Counted from the stretch's first letter, positions 17,303 through 26,905 are shown. The stretch: 64,000 nt of DNA from Vibrio natriegens NBRC 15636 = ATCC 14048 = DSM 759 (GCF_035621455.1 NZ_CP141823.1:806001-870000); one strand, 5' to 3'. Notes: generated by a model not told the origin, from the sequence alone. Translations and numbers: made by a program.

Positions 17303-17663
17303 ATTTTGTCACTTCTTCGATAAACATCGTCATCTCTTCGAGATAGTTACCATTCGCGCATCCCCAATCGGTCACCTCAATCAACTCCGTCATTAATTGT
17401 CTGGTTTCATCCGATTGCACAGACTGGATAAACGCATTGAATCGGTTACCGTCAGCCTGATTGTGTAACGCATGTATTGCGTACTCCTGCAGCAAGTCAT
17501 TGTAGACCGCCCAGCGCTGATCCTCGGACATATGGCTACTGAGAATAAGTGCACATTTCTCTTGGATACTATTCACGGAATCCTTTTGTGGCGATGTAAC
17601 CGACGAGCACCCTGTCAACATCAAACCTAGTGTCAGTAACGTTGTAATTGTTTTCTTTGTCAT
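17301..17663 (-). CDS. Small lipoprotein of unknown function
   Basis: A 120-residue protein starting MTKKTITTLLTLGLMLTGCSS, with a clear signal peptide and lipobox LTGC (Cys at residue 19). The mature part is helical and acidic, with one extra cysteine in DWGCANGNYLEE. I do not recognise a domain. The ATG at 17663 is chosen because it gives a normal lipoprotein signal; an upstream ATG at 17696 would add a non-signal extension. Neither has a strong ribosome-binding site. Confidence 0.7.
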   Translation of the reverse strand: MTKKTITTLLTLGLMLTGCSSVTSPQKDSVNSIQEKCALILSSHMSEDQRWAVYNDLLQEYAIHALHNQADGNRFNAFIQSVQSDETRQLMTELIEVTDWGCANGNYLEEMTMFIEEVTK

Positions 17664-17973
17664 TTTAATTTTTATCGTTGCTGAAAGAGAATGCATAAAC
17701 TATATATGCAAAAACTATCTGTGTATGGCTTTGATGATAAATGCCGTGATCAACGACGAGACTGAGGCAAACAATCGCCTACGCTTTAACCAACCAGGTT
17801 TAATTTGCAGGCTCGCTTAGAAACAAATCAGCCACTAACCCATTAAAATGTAAACGAATAGTAAAACCACGTTTACGAACAGCAAAAGCAGTAAATAAGG
17901 CGCAAACTCCTTTCTTGCTCCCAAGCGTGCCATAATCAACCGTCTACATAACGCAACCATTTGAAGGATCAAA

Positions 17974-19821
17974 ATGACCGCAACGCATTACCTCAACGAC
18001 CTCAATCAGCGCTACCTCGCGATTCACCGCACCAAGGAAGATTTCTTTTGGGAAACTTACATGGGGATCAGCGATGACCATGACGGTTCGACGCAAGCAC
18101 AAACAGCATGGACAAGCTTTTTGAGCAACGCGGAACAAATTACCGCAATCAAACAACAACTTGAAGCCGCTGACTCCATTTCTGACCCGCAAGAAAAGCA
18201 GCAAACCATCACGGGTTTGTCAGGCTGGCTGGCGATGTTTGAGTCACATGCTATCGAAGGCGAAAAAGCGCAAGCATTAAAAAATCAATTGATTGCCTTT
18301 GAAGCTGAGCTTTTTGAAAAAAAACAGAACCACGTCCAAACGTTTACCGATGAAAATGGCAAACAAACCGAAGGTTCGCTTCCGGTATTGAGCTCAACCA
18401 TTCGAACCAATAATCATGAAGAAGTGCGCCAATCTGCGCATCAGGCGCTGCTAAACCTTGAGCAATGGTTGCTGGAAAATGGCTTTATTGAGTTGATTAA
18501 ACTGCGTAATCAATTTGCTCGTTCATTGGGCTATGCAACTTTCTTTGATTACTCAGTACAAAAAACCGAGAAGATGACCTCTGAGCAGCTGTTCGAGATT
18601 CTGGAAGATTTCGAACAGCGTACTCGAGATGCGCACCTGAATAGTTTAGAAAACCTGGCGAAAGAGAAAGGTCAAAGTGCGCTGACAGGCCACAACTTTA
18701 TCTATTCATTCGCAGGTGACGTCATGCGTGACCTAGACCCATACGTACCGTTCTCGAAATCTCTGCGACGCTGGGTAGAGTCGTTTGGCCGTCTGAACAT
18801 TGATTACTCAGGCGCAACACTGACTCTGGATTTACTGGATCGCAAAGGTAAATACCCGAACGGATTCTGCCACGGCCCTATTCCTTCTTTTTACAACCAA
18901 GGTGAATGGGTTGCTGCGCAGGTCAACTTCACCAGTAATGCCAAACCAGACCAAGTAGGCAGCGGCTACGATGGCATTAATACGTTATTCCATGAAGGCG
19001 GCCACGCCGCGCACTTTGCCAACGTTAAAATGAATGCTCCTTGTTTTTCACAGGAGTTTGCACCGACGTCCATGGCGTATGCAGAAACGCAATCGATGTT
19101 CTGTGACAGCCTGCTGACCGATGCGGATTGGCTAAAACAGTACGCTCTGGACGAAGAAGGTAACCCCGTTCCTGATGAGATCATTCAAGCGATGATCAAC
19201 AGCCGTCAGCCATTCAAAGCCTACGAAGAGCGCAGTATCTTAGTTGTGCCATATTTTGAGCGCGCGCTATATCAACTCAGCGATGAAGAGTTAACGCCAG
19301 AGCGCATCACCAAGCTTGCACGTGATTGTGAGAAGCAGATTCTTGGGTTGGAATGCAGCCCTCGCCCACTCATGGCCATTCCGCACCTGCTCTCTGACGA
19401 AGCCGCTTGTGCTTATCAAGGTTATCTGCTCGCACATATGGCGGTGTATCAGACCCGAGCTTACTTCCTGGATAAATTTGGTTACCTAACCGACAACCCA
19501 GAAATCGGTCCACTACTAGCGCAGCATTACTGGCATGCAGGCAACAATTTGTCGCACAACGAAACGATTGTTAGCCTGACAGGTGAAGGATTCAACGCCA
19601 AGTATCTTGCCGACGTATGTAATCTGTCACCAGAGCAAGCGTGGGAAGTGCAGCAGCAGAAAATCAACTCACTTACCACGCGTGAACGAGCTCCCGTAGC
19701 ATCGCTGAACGCGACAATTAAAGTCGTCGACGGCAGTAAGGAACTCGCAAGCAATACCACGTCCGACGAGCAAATGTGTGACGATTTTGAACGTTACATC
19801 GTAGAAACGTACGGTCGATAG
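17974..19821 (+). CDS. M3-family oligopeptidase (thimet-like zinc metallopeptidase)
   Basis: A 615-residue protein with the zinc motif HEGGHAAH (HExxH in TLFHEGGHAAHFAN, about residue 340) and, further on, GAMAYAE-like sequence seen here as SMAYAETQSMFCD, which supplies the third zinc-ligand glutamate of the M3 clan. The all-helical C-terminal half (AYQGYLLAHMAVYQ) fits the family. There is no signal peptide, so it is cytosolic and likely degrades short peptides, as PepF and OpdA do. It starts with ATG at 17974 after GAAGGA. The terminator downstream shows it is transcribed alone. Confidence 0.9.
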   Translation: MTATHYLNDLNQRYLAIHRTKEDFFWETYMGISDDHDGSTQAQTAWTSFLSNAEQITAIKQQLEAADSISDPQEKQQTITGLSGWLAMFESHAIEGEKAQALKNQLIAFEAELFEKKQNHVQTFTDENGKQTEGSLPVLSSTIRTNNHEEVRQSAHQALLNLEQWLLENGFIELIKLRNQFARSLGYATFFDYSVQKTEKMTSEQLFEILEDFEQRTRDAHLNSLENLAKEKGQSALTGHNFIYSFAGDVMRDLDPYVPFSKSLRRWVESFGRLNIDYSGATLTLDLLDRKGKYPNGFCHGPIPSFYNQGEWVAAQVNFTSNAKPDQVGSGYDGINTLFHEGGHAAHFANVKMNAPCFSQEFAPTSMAYAETQSMFCDSLLTDADWLKQYALDEEGNPVPDEIIQAMINSRQPFKAYEERSILVVPYFERALYQLSDEELTPERITKLARDCEKQILGLECSPRPLMAIPHLLSDEAACAYQGYLLAHMAVYQTRAYFLDKFGYLTDNPEIGPLLAQHYWHAGNNLSHNETIVSLTGEGFNAKYLADVCNLSPEQAWEVQQQKINSLTTRERAPVASLNATIKVVDGSKELASNTTSDEQMCDDFERYIVETYGR

Positions 19822-19830
19822 TAAAAAGAG

Positions 19831-19857
19831 GAGCCAGAATCTGCGTTCTGGCTCTTT
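19831..19857 (+). terminator. Terminator after the M3 peptidase gene
   Basis: A 9-bp stem GAGCCAGAA / TTCTGGCTC with a 6-nt loop, followed by TTTGCT. Confidence 0.75.
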
Positions 19858-19889
19858 GCTACTGACACATGGTTACAAAAGGAAGCGCT

Positions 19890-20426
19890 ATGCATCAGTC
19901 AATCATCAAGTTCTGGTTTGAAGAACTGACCCCACAAAATTGGTTCGAAAGTAATCCTGAACTGGATAAACTCATTGAAATTCGGTTTTCCTCAGTGCTA
20001 GAACAAGCGGCTCGCTGCGAACTGTTTACTTGGCGCGACAGTGCACAAGGTCGATTAGCCGAAATCATTGTACTCGACCAGTTTTCGCGTAACGTGTACC
20101 GCAATACGCCAAAAGCGTTTGCACAAGATCCACTCGCGCTCTCGTTAGCACAAGAGGCCATTCGACTTGGTCTGCATAAAGCGCTGAATCGCGATCAACG
20201 TAGTTTTTTGTACATGCCGTTTATGCATAGTGAATCTCGTGTCATCCATGTGGAAGCAGAAAAATTATTTCGAGCTCCGGGGCTTGAAAACAACTACGAT
20301 TTTGAGCTAAAACACAAAGCCATCATCGACCAATTTGGGCGTTATCCACATCGTAATGCGATATTAGGAAGAACGAGTACGCCAGAGGAAGTTGAGTTTT
20401 TGAAAACACCAAATTCTGGCTTTTAA
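19890..20426 (+). CDS. DUF924-family protein
   Basis: A 178-residue protein that starts with IIKFWFEELTPQNWF and contains EIIVLDQFSRNVYR and SFLYMPFMHSES, all hallmarks of DUF924, an all-helical family with a tetratricopeptide-like fold and no established function. The start at 19890 is preferred over 19869 because AAGGA lies upstream at the right distance. It is followed 25 bases later by the DUF4144-like gene. Confidence 0.85.
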   Translation: MHQSIIKFWFEELTPQNWFESNPELDKLIEIRFSSVLEQAARCELFTWRDSAQGRLAEIIVLDQFSRNVYRNTPKAFAQDPLALSLAQEAIRLGLHKALNRDQRSFLYMPFMHSESRVIHVEAEKLFRAPGLENNYDFELKHKAIIDQFGRYPHRNAILGRTSTPEEVEFLKTPNSGF

Positions 20427-20451
20427 CGTCAGTAAACAACAAGGCAATAGA

Positions 20452-20781
20452 ATGACGCTAAACACCGTAATGTGGCCGTGCTTATTGAAGCTAGAGGGCG
20501 ATGACGAACTCATCTATCTGCAATCCCACTCAGAGTTACAAACAGAGTGTCAGGCACTCATTTGGGGACAAGAAGATTACGTGATTGATTCAAACGGTCA
20601 AACTTTCGGCTTGCAGCATGATAATGCCAATCACATAACCCTGAACCCAAATAACAAAACCCTGTCTGTCGAAGAAGTCACTACGCTGATTCAATCTCAT
20701 GAATTTAGTCAGGCTCAAAGATGCATCATTAAAATCCATTTCAGTAGTGTTCAGCAGGCCGTTTCTGCGTTAGCTGATTAA
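20452..20781 (+). CDS. Small conserved Vibrio protein (DUF4144-like)
   Basis: A 109-residue soluble protein. The N-terminus WPCLLKLEGDDELIYL matches my recollection of the DUF4144 family, found mainly in Vibrionaceae. No catalytic motif or signal peptide is seen. It is 25 bases downstream of the DUF924 gene and is probably cotranscribed. The family call is moderate; function is unknown. Confidence 0.65.
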   Translation: MTLNTVMWPCLLKLEGDDELIYLQSHSELQTECQALIWGQEDYVIDSNGQTFGLQHDNANHITLNPNNKTLSVEEVTTLIQSHEFSQAQRCIIKIHFSSVQQAVSALAD

Positions 20782-20907
20782 GATTACAAACTCTTCTATC
20801 AGACATAAGTTCCTAATCTTGATTTAAGTGCTGCTGGCCACCCTCACAGATGACCAAGCACTCTTCAACCATATGCTATTCTCAATAGCAAACAGGAGGA
20901 GGAACAC

Positions 20908-21333
20908 ATGCCTAGTCAGAACCCCATCGAAATAAAAGCACTCGATCACATTGTTTTGCGAACAACTAATCTCAATGCCATGTTGTACTTTTATCGAGAC
21001 ATACTAGGTTGCCCGGTCGAAAGGGAGCTCGCTGAATTGGGGTTAACTCAGCTCAGAGCCGGTACAGCATTGATTGATATCGTCACAGTAGAGAGTGAAC
21101 TGGGCAAACTGGGCGGAAAACCTCCTGTCCAAAATGGTAGGAACGTCGATCACTTTTGTTTGCAACTTACGCCGTTTGAAGAAGCTGAACTCATCCAATA
21201 TCTGAACACCCACGATATTCAGACTGAGGATTTTGCCGAGCGTTATGGCGCGCAAGGTTTTGGACGCTCGCTCTATATTAATGATCCCGAGGGGAATGTT
21301 GTCGAGCTCAAACCTCAGGTGATAATCGAGTAA
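20908..21333 (+). CDS. VOC (glyoxalase/bleomycin-resistance) family protein
   Basis: A 141-residue vicinal-oxygen-chelate protein with two beta-alpha-beta-beta-beta modules: LDHIVLRTTNLNAMLYFYRDILG and, in the second half, VDHFCLQLTPFE and INDPEGNVVELK. The metal-ligand positions His (DHI), His (DHF) and Glu (VELK) are present. The close match to the LDHxVLxxxD pattern suggests a lyase or dioxygenase-like enzyme. A strong AGGAGG site precedes the ATG. The substrate is unknown. Confidence 0.88.
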   Translation: MPSQNPIEIKALDHIVLRTTNLNAMLYFYRDILGCPVERELAELGLTQLRAGTALIDIVTVESELGKLGGKPPVQNGRNVDHFCLQLTPFEEAELIQYLNTHDIQTEDFAERYGAQGFGRSLYINDPEGNVVELKPQVIIE

Positions 21334-21373
21334 GTTTCAGCTATCTCAACATGATTTCGATAAGGCAAACAGA

Positions 21374-21889
21374 ATGAACGCTATCTCACTGATTAAGGGA
21401 GACATCACCACAGCAAAAGTCGATGCTATCGTTAATGCCGCCAATCCAAGCATGCTCGGTGGAGGAGGCGTCGATGGTGCGATTCACCATGTCGCTGGCC
21501 GCGAGCTGTATGTTGCTTGCTTAGCAGTGAAAGAAATCGATGGTATTCGCTGCCCTTTTGGCTACGCGCGCATTACTTCCGCTGGAAAGTTAAACGCACG
21601 TTACGTTATTCATGCCGTTGGGCCGATCTACGATAAATTTCACGACCCTCGAGCGGTGTTAGAATCGGCCTATAAAAACGCACTCGATCTGGCGTTGGAA
21701 AGCGGCTGTAAAACTGTCGCGCTACCCGCCATCTCATGCGGGGTTTATGGTTATCCACCACATGAAGCTGCCGAAGTGGCACTCTCAGTCTGTCAGCGCC
21801 CGAAATACCACTCGCTGCAGATGCACTTTTACCTGTTTAGCGATGAGATGCTTAGAATTTGGCAACAAGCTCTCGCGGCCTATCAATAA
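21374..21889 (+). CDS. Macrodomain O-acetyl-ADP-ribose deacetylase (YmdB-like)
   Basis: A 171-residue macrodomain protein. It has the hallmark IVNAANPSMLGGGGVDGAIH (ADP-ribose-binding loop 1) and AISCGVYGYPP (loop 2). The Asp in GVDGAI corresponds to the catalytic residue of YmdB/MacroD enzymes, which hydrolyse O-acetyl-ADP-ribose and mono-ADP-ribosylated proteins. It is about 40 bases after the VOC gene with its own TAAGG ribosome-binding site. Confidence 0.92.
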   Translation: MNAISLIKGDITTAKVDAIVNAANPSMLGGGGVDGAIHHVAGRELYVACLAVKEIDGIRCPFGYARITSAGKLNARYVIHAVGPIYDKFHDPRAVLESAYKNALDLALESGCKTVALPAISCGVYGYPPHEAAEVALSVCQRPKYHSLQMHFYLFSDEMLRIWQQALAAYQ

Positions 21890-21982
21890 ACCCAATAGAC
21901 CAGAGAACAAGAGAACCAGAGAAGAATAGGCTAAAGACTTAACCACACTGAGGCGTCAATAAGCATAAGATGTAACAACAGC

Positions 21983-23116
21983 TTACACCTCAACCCCTCT
22001 TACGAGTTCTTCACTGAATTCCTTCTGCCACCAAGTTCGGTTTTTGTATTCGTTCTGAACAAGAAAACTCTCTCCCGGCATAGGCGTGAGTAACGTTACG
22101 CTTTCGCTTTGGCAATGGCGAATCAAATCTTCAATTGGCTCATCCCATTTATGCGTGAACAACTCATAAGTTGCCCAGTGGACAGGCAATAGCTTTTTCG
22201 CCTGTAAGTCCTTGAATGCCTGAACCGTATGGTGTGCTTGCATGTGGCCCCAGTTTTCTACTGGATAGCCCTGATTGTTTTTTACATCCGCCGCTACTTC
22301 CAAACAGGCAATGTCGATAGGTCCGCACCGCTGTGCGATGTCGGCAAAATGCTGGTCGTAAGCACTGTCTCCACTAAAGTACAGTGTCTCACTTCGCCCT
22401 TTAATGACCCATGAAGCCCACAATGTGGTGTTTTTATCGAGATAAGTTCGCCCTGAGTTATGGTTAGCCGGCGTACAAATAAGCTCGACATTGGCATACT
22501 GTATGCTCTCCCACCAGTCGAACTCAACAATATCATCAGCACACACTCCCCATTTGATAAGGTGTTTACCAACGCCAAGCGGCACGTAAAAGGTGACTGA
22601 TTTATCTGCATAAAAACGGATACTCGAAGCCTCTAGGTGATCATAATGATCGTGCGAGATCACGATAACATCTGGGATAGGCAAACTCTCTCGAGCGTGT
22701 GTATTAGGGATGTTACGCTCGAACCAAGCCTTCGCGATTAACGGTGAAGCATAGTCAAATACCGGATCGGTCAGAATACGAACCCCATTCACTTCCACCA
22801 GCATGGTTGAGTGCCCAAGCCAGGTCACTCGCATAGAATCACTGCGGTGTAAAAACTGATCTTGAACGATTGGGGAATAAGGTAAATGTCCATTGGGACA
22901 CAGTGGCGCACGGCCTCCCAAATAGCTCCAGCAAACCTGCCAGAGCGACTGATGACTTGGCACGTTCGGCATGGCATTTTTGACCCGGCCATTTTCGAAC
23001 TGGGGAGAGTGATGAATACGATGTGCGAGTTGCGCGGTATAAGCTTGCGGCTTAATCGGTGAGCCTAATTTACGCTTAGGGCTCAAAAAATTGCTCTTCA
23101 GGGTCGTTTCAGACAT
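21983..23116 (-). CDS. MBL-fold metallohydrolase (NAPE-PLD / UlaG-like)
   Basis: A 377-residue metallo-beta-lactamase-fold hydrolase with the metal motif SHDHYDHLE (HxHxDH), an upstream segment TWLGHSTMLVEVNG(V)RILTDPVF, and later WGHMQAHHTV and LLPVHWATYELF, which carry the additional histidines. Similar proteins include N-acylphosphatidylethanolamine phospholipase D and UlaG-like enzymes. There is no signal peptide. It is convergent with the macrodomain gene. The substrate is unknown. Confidence 0.88.
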   Translation of the reverse strand: MSETTLKSNFLSPKRKLGSPIKPQAYTAQLAHRIHHSPQFENGRVKNAMPNVPSHQSLWQVCWSYLGGRAPLCPNGHLPYSPIVQDQFLHRSDSMRVTWLGHSTMLVEVNGVRILTDPVFDYASPLIAKAWFERNIPNTHARESLPIPDVIVISHDHYDHLEASSIRFYADKSVTFYVPLGVGKHLIKWGVCADDIVEFDWWESIQYANVELICTPANHNSGRTYLDKNTTLWASWVIKGRSETLYFSGDSAYDQHFADIAQRCGPIDIACLEVAADVKNNQGYPVENWGHMQAHHTVQAFKDLQAKKLLPVHWATYELFTHKWDEPIEDLIRHCQSESVTLLTPMPGESFLVQNEYKNRTWWQKEFSEELVRGVEV

Positions 23117-23306
23117 TTCTTAGCTTCGTTTGCTCGACGATAGGTTTAGTAAAGCCCGCTTTCATGTCTGTTTTATGACCAACCAGAGGCGTAAAATGAA
23201 GATTAGGTTTCAGTGGAAACGATTCCCCTCGAGTGGAATCTCAAACCAAACATTTTGTACTGGGTATACTTAAAGCAAATAGATTTGGTACAAAGGGAGA
23301 ACAACG

Positions 23307-23552
23307 ATGGTGACCTGCAATCAATACGATTTTATTGAAATAGCCTGTATGTTTCAGTTACCTGTTGAAATTACTCTGAAGAATGGTGAAAGCCATCAGG
23401 GGAGAGCGTTTGATACCGGCTTTGATATGCAGCGACAAGAATGTTTGTTTCTTGATGTTGACGGCGAACATGTGGCCTTTCCGACTGAACAACTGCTCAT
23501 GATGCGAGCGCTAAAAGCCAACCCACATTTTAGTGAAGTAACGTTTGATTAG
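23307..23552 (+). CDS. rof: Rho-binding antiterminator (Rof/YaeO family)
   Basis: An 81-residue Sm-like beta-barrel protein. The N-terminus YDFIEIACMFQLPVEITLKNGE corresponds to the ROF family motif (E. coli Rof: DYDNLELACQHHL). Rof binds the primary RNA site of Rho hexamers and inhibits termination. An AGGGAG ribosome-binding site and a TATACTTAAA promoter-like element precede it. It stands alone between the MBL gene and ompW. Confidence 0.88.
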   Translation: MVTCNQYDFIEIACMFQLPVEITLKNGESHQGRAFDTGFDMQRQECLFLDVDGEHVAFPTEQLLMMRALKANPHFSEVTFD

Positions 23553-23575
23553 TGCATTATGGTTTAAAGATGAGA

Positions 23576-23610
23576 GCAAAAAAGAGGGGCAGTGCCCGAA
23601 TACCGCCCCT
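23576..23610 (-). terminator. Terminator of ompW
   Basis: Read on the minus strand, AGGGGC and GCCCCT pair around a 14-nt loop and are followed by TCTTTTTTGC. The position, about 95 bases after the ompW stop, suits a leftward terminator. Confidence 0.65.
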
Positions 23611-23705
23611 AAAGTCATGCCAAACCTGTCATACGCTGGGCCTTTAGCCTTGCGCGTTATAAAAATTGCTAGCGGTCAAAAGACCTGAAAACTACTGGTT
23701 ATTGT

Positions 23706-24347
23706 TTAAAACTTGTAACCACCGCTGATCATAAATACCCAAGGGTTAATTTCTACGTCAGTCTTTTGCTTCACGCCACCTGCTTTGTAGGTTGCTTCTG
23801 TTTCAATGTTAGCGTACCAAGCAGATGCGTTTAGGAACCATTGATCGTTGATCATGTAGTCCACACCAACGTTTGCCGCTAAACCAAATGAATCGTCCAG
23901 TTTCAGATCCGACAGGCCATTCACTTTACCTTTGTTATTAAAGCCTTCATCAAAGAAAATGGTGTAGTTCAGACCCGCACCAACGTATGGACGGAACTTA
24001 CTTTGTGGCTCGCCAAAGTAGTACTGAACCATAAACGTTGGTGGCAGGTGTTTGGTATTCGCAATATCACTACCAACTAGATCCGTAGAAATATCGTGAC
24101 TAAACGGTGTTGCCGCTAGCACTTCAAAGCTGATGTTGTCCGTAAACATGTAGCCAAATGTCAGACCAAGCTGAGTGTTAGAATCCACTTCCAATTCATC
24201 TTGGGAACCAAGAATTTTATCGCTGCTATCATTAGGGACAACAGACGCTGCACCCACGCGAAGAACGAAGTCACCTTGTTTATGAGCGAAAACACTTGGT
24301 GACACGAGCGCAGCAACCACTGCCAAACTGCAGATTGTTTTTTTCAT
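23706..24347 (-). CDS. ompW: OmpW-family outer membrane protein
   Basis: A 213-residue protein with an N-terminal signal peptide ending SVFA-HKQGDF. It shows the eight-strand OmpW barrel pattern: the GDFVLRVGAASVVPND opening, LGLTFGYMFTDNISFEVLAATPFSH, LPPTFMVQYYFG, RPYVGAGLNYT, a VGVDYMINDQW segment, and the C-terminal aromatic residue (YKF). OmpW forms a narrow hydrophobic channel in the outer membrane and responds to salinity, oxygen and carbon source in vibrios. It is transcribed alone. Confidence 0.95.
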   Translation of the reverse strand: MKKTICSLAVVAALVSPSVFAHKQGDFVLRVGAASVVPNDSSDKILGSQDELEVDSNTQLGLTFGYMFTDNISFEVLAATPFSHDISTDLVGSDIANTKHLPPTFMVQYYFGEPQSKFRPYVGAGLNYTIFFDEGFNNKGKVNGLSDLKLDDSFGLAANVGVDYMINDQWFLNASAWYANIETEATYKAGGVKQKTDVEINPWVFMISGGYKF

Positions 24348-24708
24348 TTTTATTTCCTTTTATAGGGCTTCGTTTTTGTACCCGTCACTGGTTCATGAAA
24401 CTCTGCAATATCCAATGGAAAGTCAGAGTGTTAACGAACCCGGGTATTTATATTTGTTAACTGCGCGCAATCTAGCACATAAAAACCTTACTATTTTGAC
24501 GGAAATCAATTTGTAAAAAATATAGCGAGTCTGTGTTAGAAAGCGCCAAATTGATCAACAAATTATGCAAATGATACACAACCTTGTAATGCAAAATGTG
24601 CGTGTGAGAAGCTCTTGCCCCTTTAGAGGCATTAGCTCAAGCAGGCTGAACGACGATAAATCACTTATCATCAGATGAGTGAGACACTTTTCAAGCTCAG
24701 GAAACGCG
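24348..24708. other. Intergenic region between ompW and the cupin gene
   Basis: About 360 bases with no convincing ORF, AT-rich between 24470 and 24600. It must contain the leftward ompW promoter and regulatory sites and the rightward cupin promoter. No clear palindrome was found on inspection. Confidence 0.5.
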
Positions 24709-25020
24709 ATGAACCTGTTTAAAGACTTACCTCATGATGTTAATGAAGAAATATTTGAAGATCTGCTGTGTTACGACAAGTTGCGTATTGAACGTATTGT
24801 TTCTTACGGGCAGACTTCTCCCGAAACTGGTTGGTACGATCAAGAAGAAAATGAGTGGGTGCTGGTATTAACAGGAGCGGGAGAGCTCACTTTTGAGAAT
24901 GATATAGTCAAACGTCTAGAAGCAGGCGATTACATTAATATCCCGGCACATACTAAACACAAAGTCAGTTGGACCGCCCCCGATACGGAAACAATTTGGT
25001 TGGCGGTATTTTACCAATAA
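24709..25020 (+). CDS. Cupin-domain protein
   Basis: A 103-residue single-domain cupin. The two conserved cupin motifs are recognisable: GWYDQEENEWVLVLTGAGELTFEND (motif 1, with an Asp and Glu/Glu in place of the usual histidines) and AGDYINIPAHTKHKVSW (motif 2, H-x3-H). Metal binding is therefore possible but altered. The ATG at 24709 has CAGGA before it; the longer frame from 24679 is unlikely. Function is unknown. Confidence 0.8.
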   Translation: MNLFKDLPHDVNEEIFEDLLCYDKLRIERIVSYGQTSPETGWYDQEENEWVLVLTGAGELTFENDIVKRLEAGDYINIPAHTKHKVSWTAPDTETIWLAVFYQ

Positions 25021-25069
25021 TTCAAAATCAAGTTACCTTGATAAAAGCGAAAACAAGTAGGCATTCATA

Positions 25070-25687
25070 GTGAGCGATGTGAAAAAGCCGTCATTGGCAC
25101 TGTTTGATTTTGATGGCACCATCACCAACCAGGATATGTACAGCCTGTTCTTGCACTATTCCGCATCAGGCAAGCGAAAGAGCGTCGGCAAGTTCGTACT
25201 CACGCCATTCTACTTGTTGTACAAAATTGGAATATTACCTGCGCACATTATGCGTCCAATTGCGAGCTTTATTGCCTTTGCGGGAAAAGAGACACAGCAC
25301 GTTAACGCCATCGGTACTCAATTCGCTAACGATATTATCCCCCAATACCTCAGACCAGAAGCCGCAGATAAACTGGATTGGCATCAACAAAATGGCGATA
25401 CCATTGTCGTGGTATCAGCTTCCCTAAATGCGTATTTACGGCCGTGGTGTGAAGCAAACGGATACCATCTACTGTGCAGTGAACTGCTGATCAACACGCC
25501 CACAATCAGCGGACGATATCTGCAAGGCGATTGCAGTTTGGAAAGAAAAGTAAGACGAGTACACGAATCATTTAACTTGAATGATTTTGCCTCCGTCTAT
25601 GCCTACGGTGATACTCATGAAGATATCCCGATGCTCAAACTTGCCGATCACGCCATGCTGAACTGGAAAAAGTGGGAAACCACGTAG
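25070..25687 (+). CDS. HAD-IB family phosphatase
   Basis: A 205-residue HAD-IB (SerB/PSP-like) hydrolase starting at GTG. Motif I is LFDFDGTIT, motif II VVSASLNAY, and motif IV YAYGDTHEDIPML. The cap inserted after motif I contains a hydrophobic stretch (FVLTPFYLLYKIGILPA), typical of the membrane-associated HAD-IB group related to CicA/PgpP. It follows the cupin gene by 49 bases and may be cotranscribed. The substrate is uncertain. Confidence 0.85.
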   Translation: MSDVKKPSLALFDFDGTITNQDMYSLFLHYSASGKRKSVGKFVLTPFYLLYKIGILPAHIMRPIASFIAFAGKETQHVNAIGTQFANDIIPQYLRPEAADKLDWHQQNGDTIVVVSASLNAYLRPWCEANGYHLLCSELLINTPTISGRYLQGDCSLERKVRRVHESFNLNDFASVYAYGDTHEDIPMLKLADHAMLNWKKWETT

Positions 25688-25717
25688 ACACCGCCAAAAG
25701 CAGCAGTGGTAAGGCTA

Positions 25718-26158
25718 TCATCGCTCATCTTTAGGCGTGTCCATCACCACCATGGTTGTAATCCCCTGAACGTGCTCACACTCCCCAAGAACGCCAGCAT
25801 GAAACGCTTTGTAGGCGGCTAAGTCCCGCGTTTCTACTCGCAACAAATATTCATTCGCGCCAGTGATGTTATGACACTCAACGACTTCTTTCACAAAACG
25901 TACGTGATCCTCAAACGCGTGCTGCGCCTGTTTAGAGTGAGAAGCTAACCCTATCGAAACATACGCGACAAAACCGACACCCAGTTGCTGACTGTCGAGC
26001 ACCGCACGATAGCCTTTGATCACGCCTTGACGCTCCAATTCTTGCACACGGCGCAACGTCGCAGAAGGTGACAAACCAACTCTCTCAGACAGCTCAACAT
26101 TGGAGATTCTTCCGTCCAACTTAAGCTCTTGCAATATTCTTTCGTCAAATTTATCCAT
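25718..26158 (-). CDS. Lrp/AsnC-family transcriptional regulator
   Basis: A 146-residue Lrp-type regulator. It has an N-terminal winged helix-turn-helix (FDERILQELKLDGRISNVELSERVGLSPSA) and a C-terminal RAM effector domain. It is divergent from a LysE-type exporter with a 126-bp shared promoter region, the common layout for an amino-acid-responsive regulator controlling its exporter. The ligand is unknown. Confidence 0.92.
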   Translation of the reverse strand: MDKFDERILQELKLDGRISNVELSERVGLSPSATLRRVQELERQGVIKGYRAVLDSQQLGVGFVAYVSIGLASHSKQAQHAFEDHVRFVKEVVECHNITGANEYLLRVETRDLAAYKAFHAGVLGECEHVQGITTMVVMDTPKDER

Positions 26159-26284
26159 AGTGATTTTTTATTGCTTAATTAATCCATTCAAGGTCAATAA
26201 AAGCACAATATTGATGACGTTTCTACTTATAGTTGTTTGAAAGATGACGTCCACTCAGGACAGTTTTGATGTAAGGAAAAAACT

Positions 26285-26869
26285 ATGGAATACCATCAAT
26301 TAGGCGCTCTGGCATTGTTTGCTTTTGTATCGACTTTTACTCCGGGCCCGAACAATATCATGCTGATGACATCAGGCGCGAATGTCGGGTTTAAACGCAC
26401 CATTCCACACATGTTAGGTATTACTTTTGGCTTTGGTGCAATGCTAATTCTGGTTGGTATTGGCTTAATGGGGTTATTTCACGCGTATCCGGTTACCCAT
26501 ACAATATTAAAAGCACTCAGCTTAAGTTACTTGCTGTATCTGACTTATAAAATCGCCACCAGTGGTAAAGCAGAAACAAAAAATGATTTTAAGCCAATGT
26601 CCTTTATCGGTGCGGCGGCATTTCAGTGGGTGAATCCAAAAGGCTGGTCAATGGCGCTCACGGCTGTCACGGTATACAGCTCGGGTGCCGCATGGTTAGA
26701 GCTGACATTTATTGCAGGTATCTTCTGCTTGGCTAACCTACCCTCAGTCACTTTTTGGACCGCTGCCGGGATACAGCTACAGCGCTGGTTAACCACATCT
26801 AAACGTGTCAAAGGGTTTAATTACGGCATGGCGGCATTACTGCTTTTATCGACGATTCCAATGATATAA
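26285..26869 (+). CDS. LysE/RhtB-family amino-acid exporter
   Basis: A 194-residue inner-membrane protein with about six hydrophobic segments and the RhtB/LysE signature TPGPNNIMLMTSGANVGFKRT in its first loop. The family exports lysine, threonine, homoserine or other amino acids. The divergent Lrp-type gene suggests regulation by an amino acid. A GTAAGGAAA ribosome-binding site precedes the ATG. Confidence 0.92.
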   Translation: MEYHQLGALALFAFVSTFTPGPNNIMLMTSGANVGFKRTIPHMLGITFGFGAMLILVGIGLMGLFHAYPVTHTILKALSLSYLLYLTYKIATSGKAETKNDFKPMSFIGAAAFQWVNPKGWSMALTAVTVYSSGAAWLELTFIAGIFCLANLPSVTFWTAAGIQLQRWLTTSKRVKGFNYGMAALLLLSTIPMI

Positions 26870-26882
26870 CTGAATCCCAATC

Positions 26883-26905
26883 AAAACCTCTACGGAGGTT
26901 TTTTT
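26883..26905 (+). terminator. Terminator of the LysE-type gene
   Basis: An 8-bp stem AAAACCTC / GAGGTTTT with a TACG loop and seven consecutive T. Confidence 0.9.
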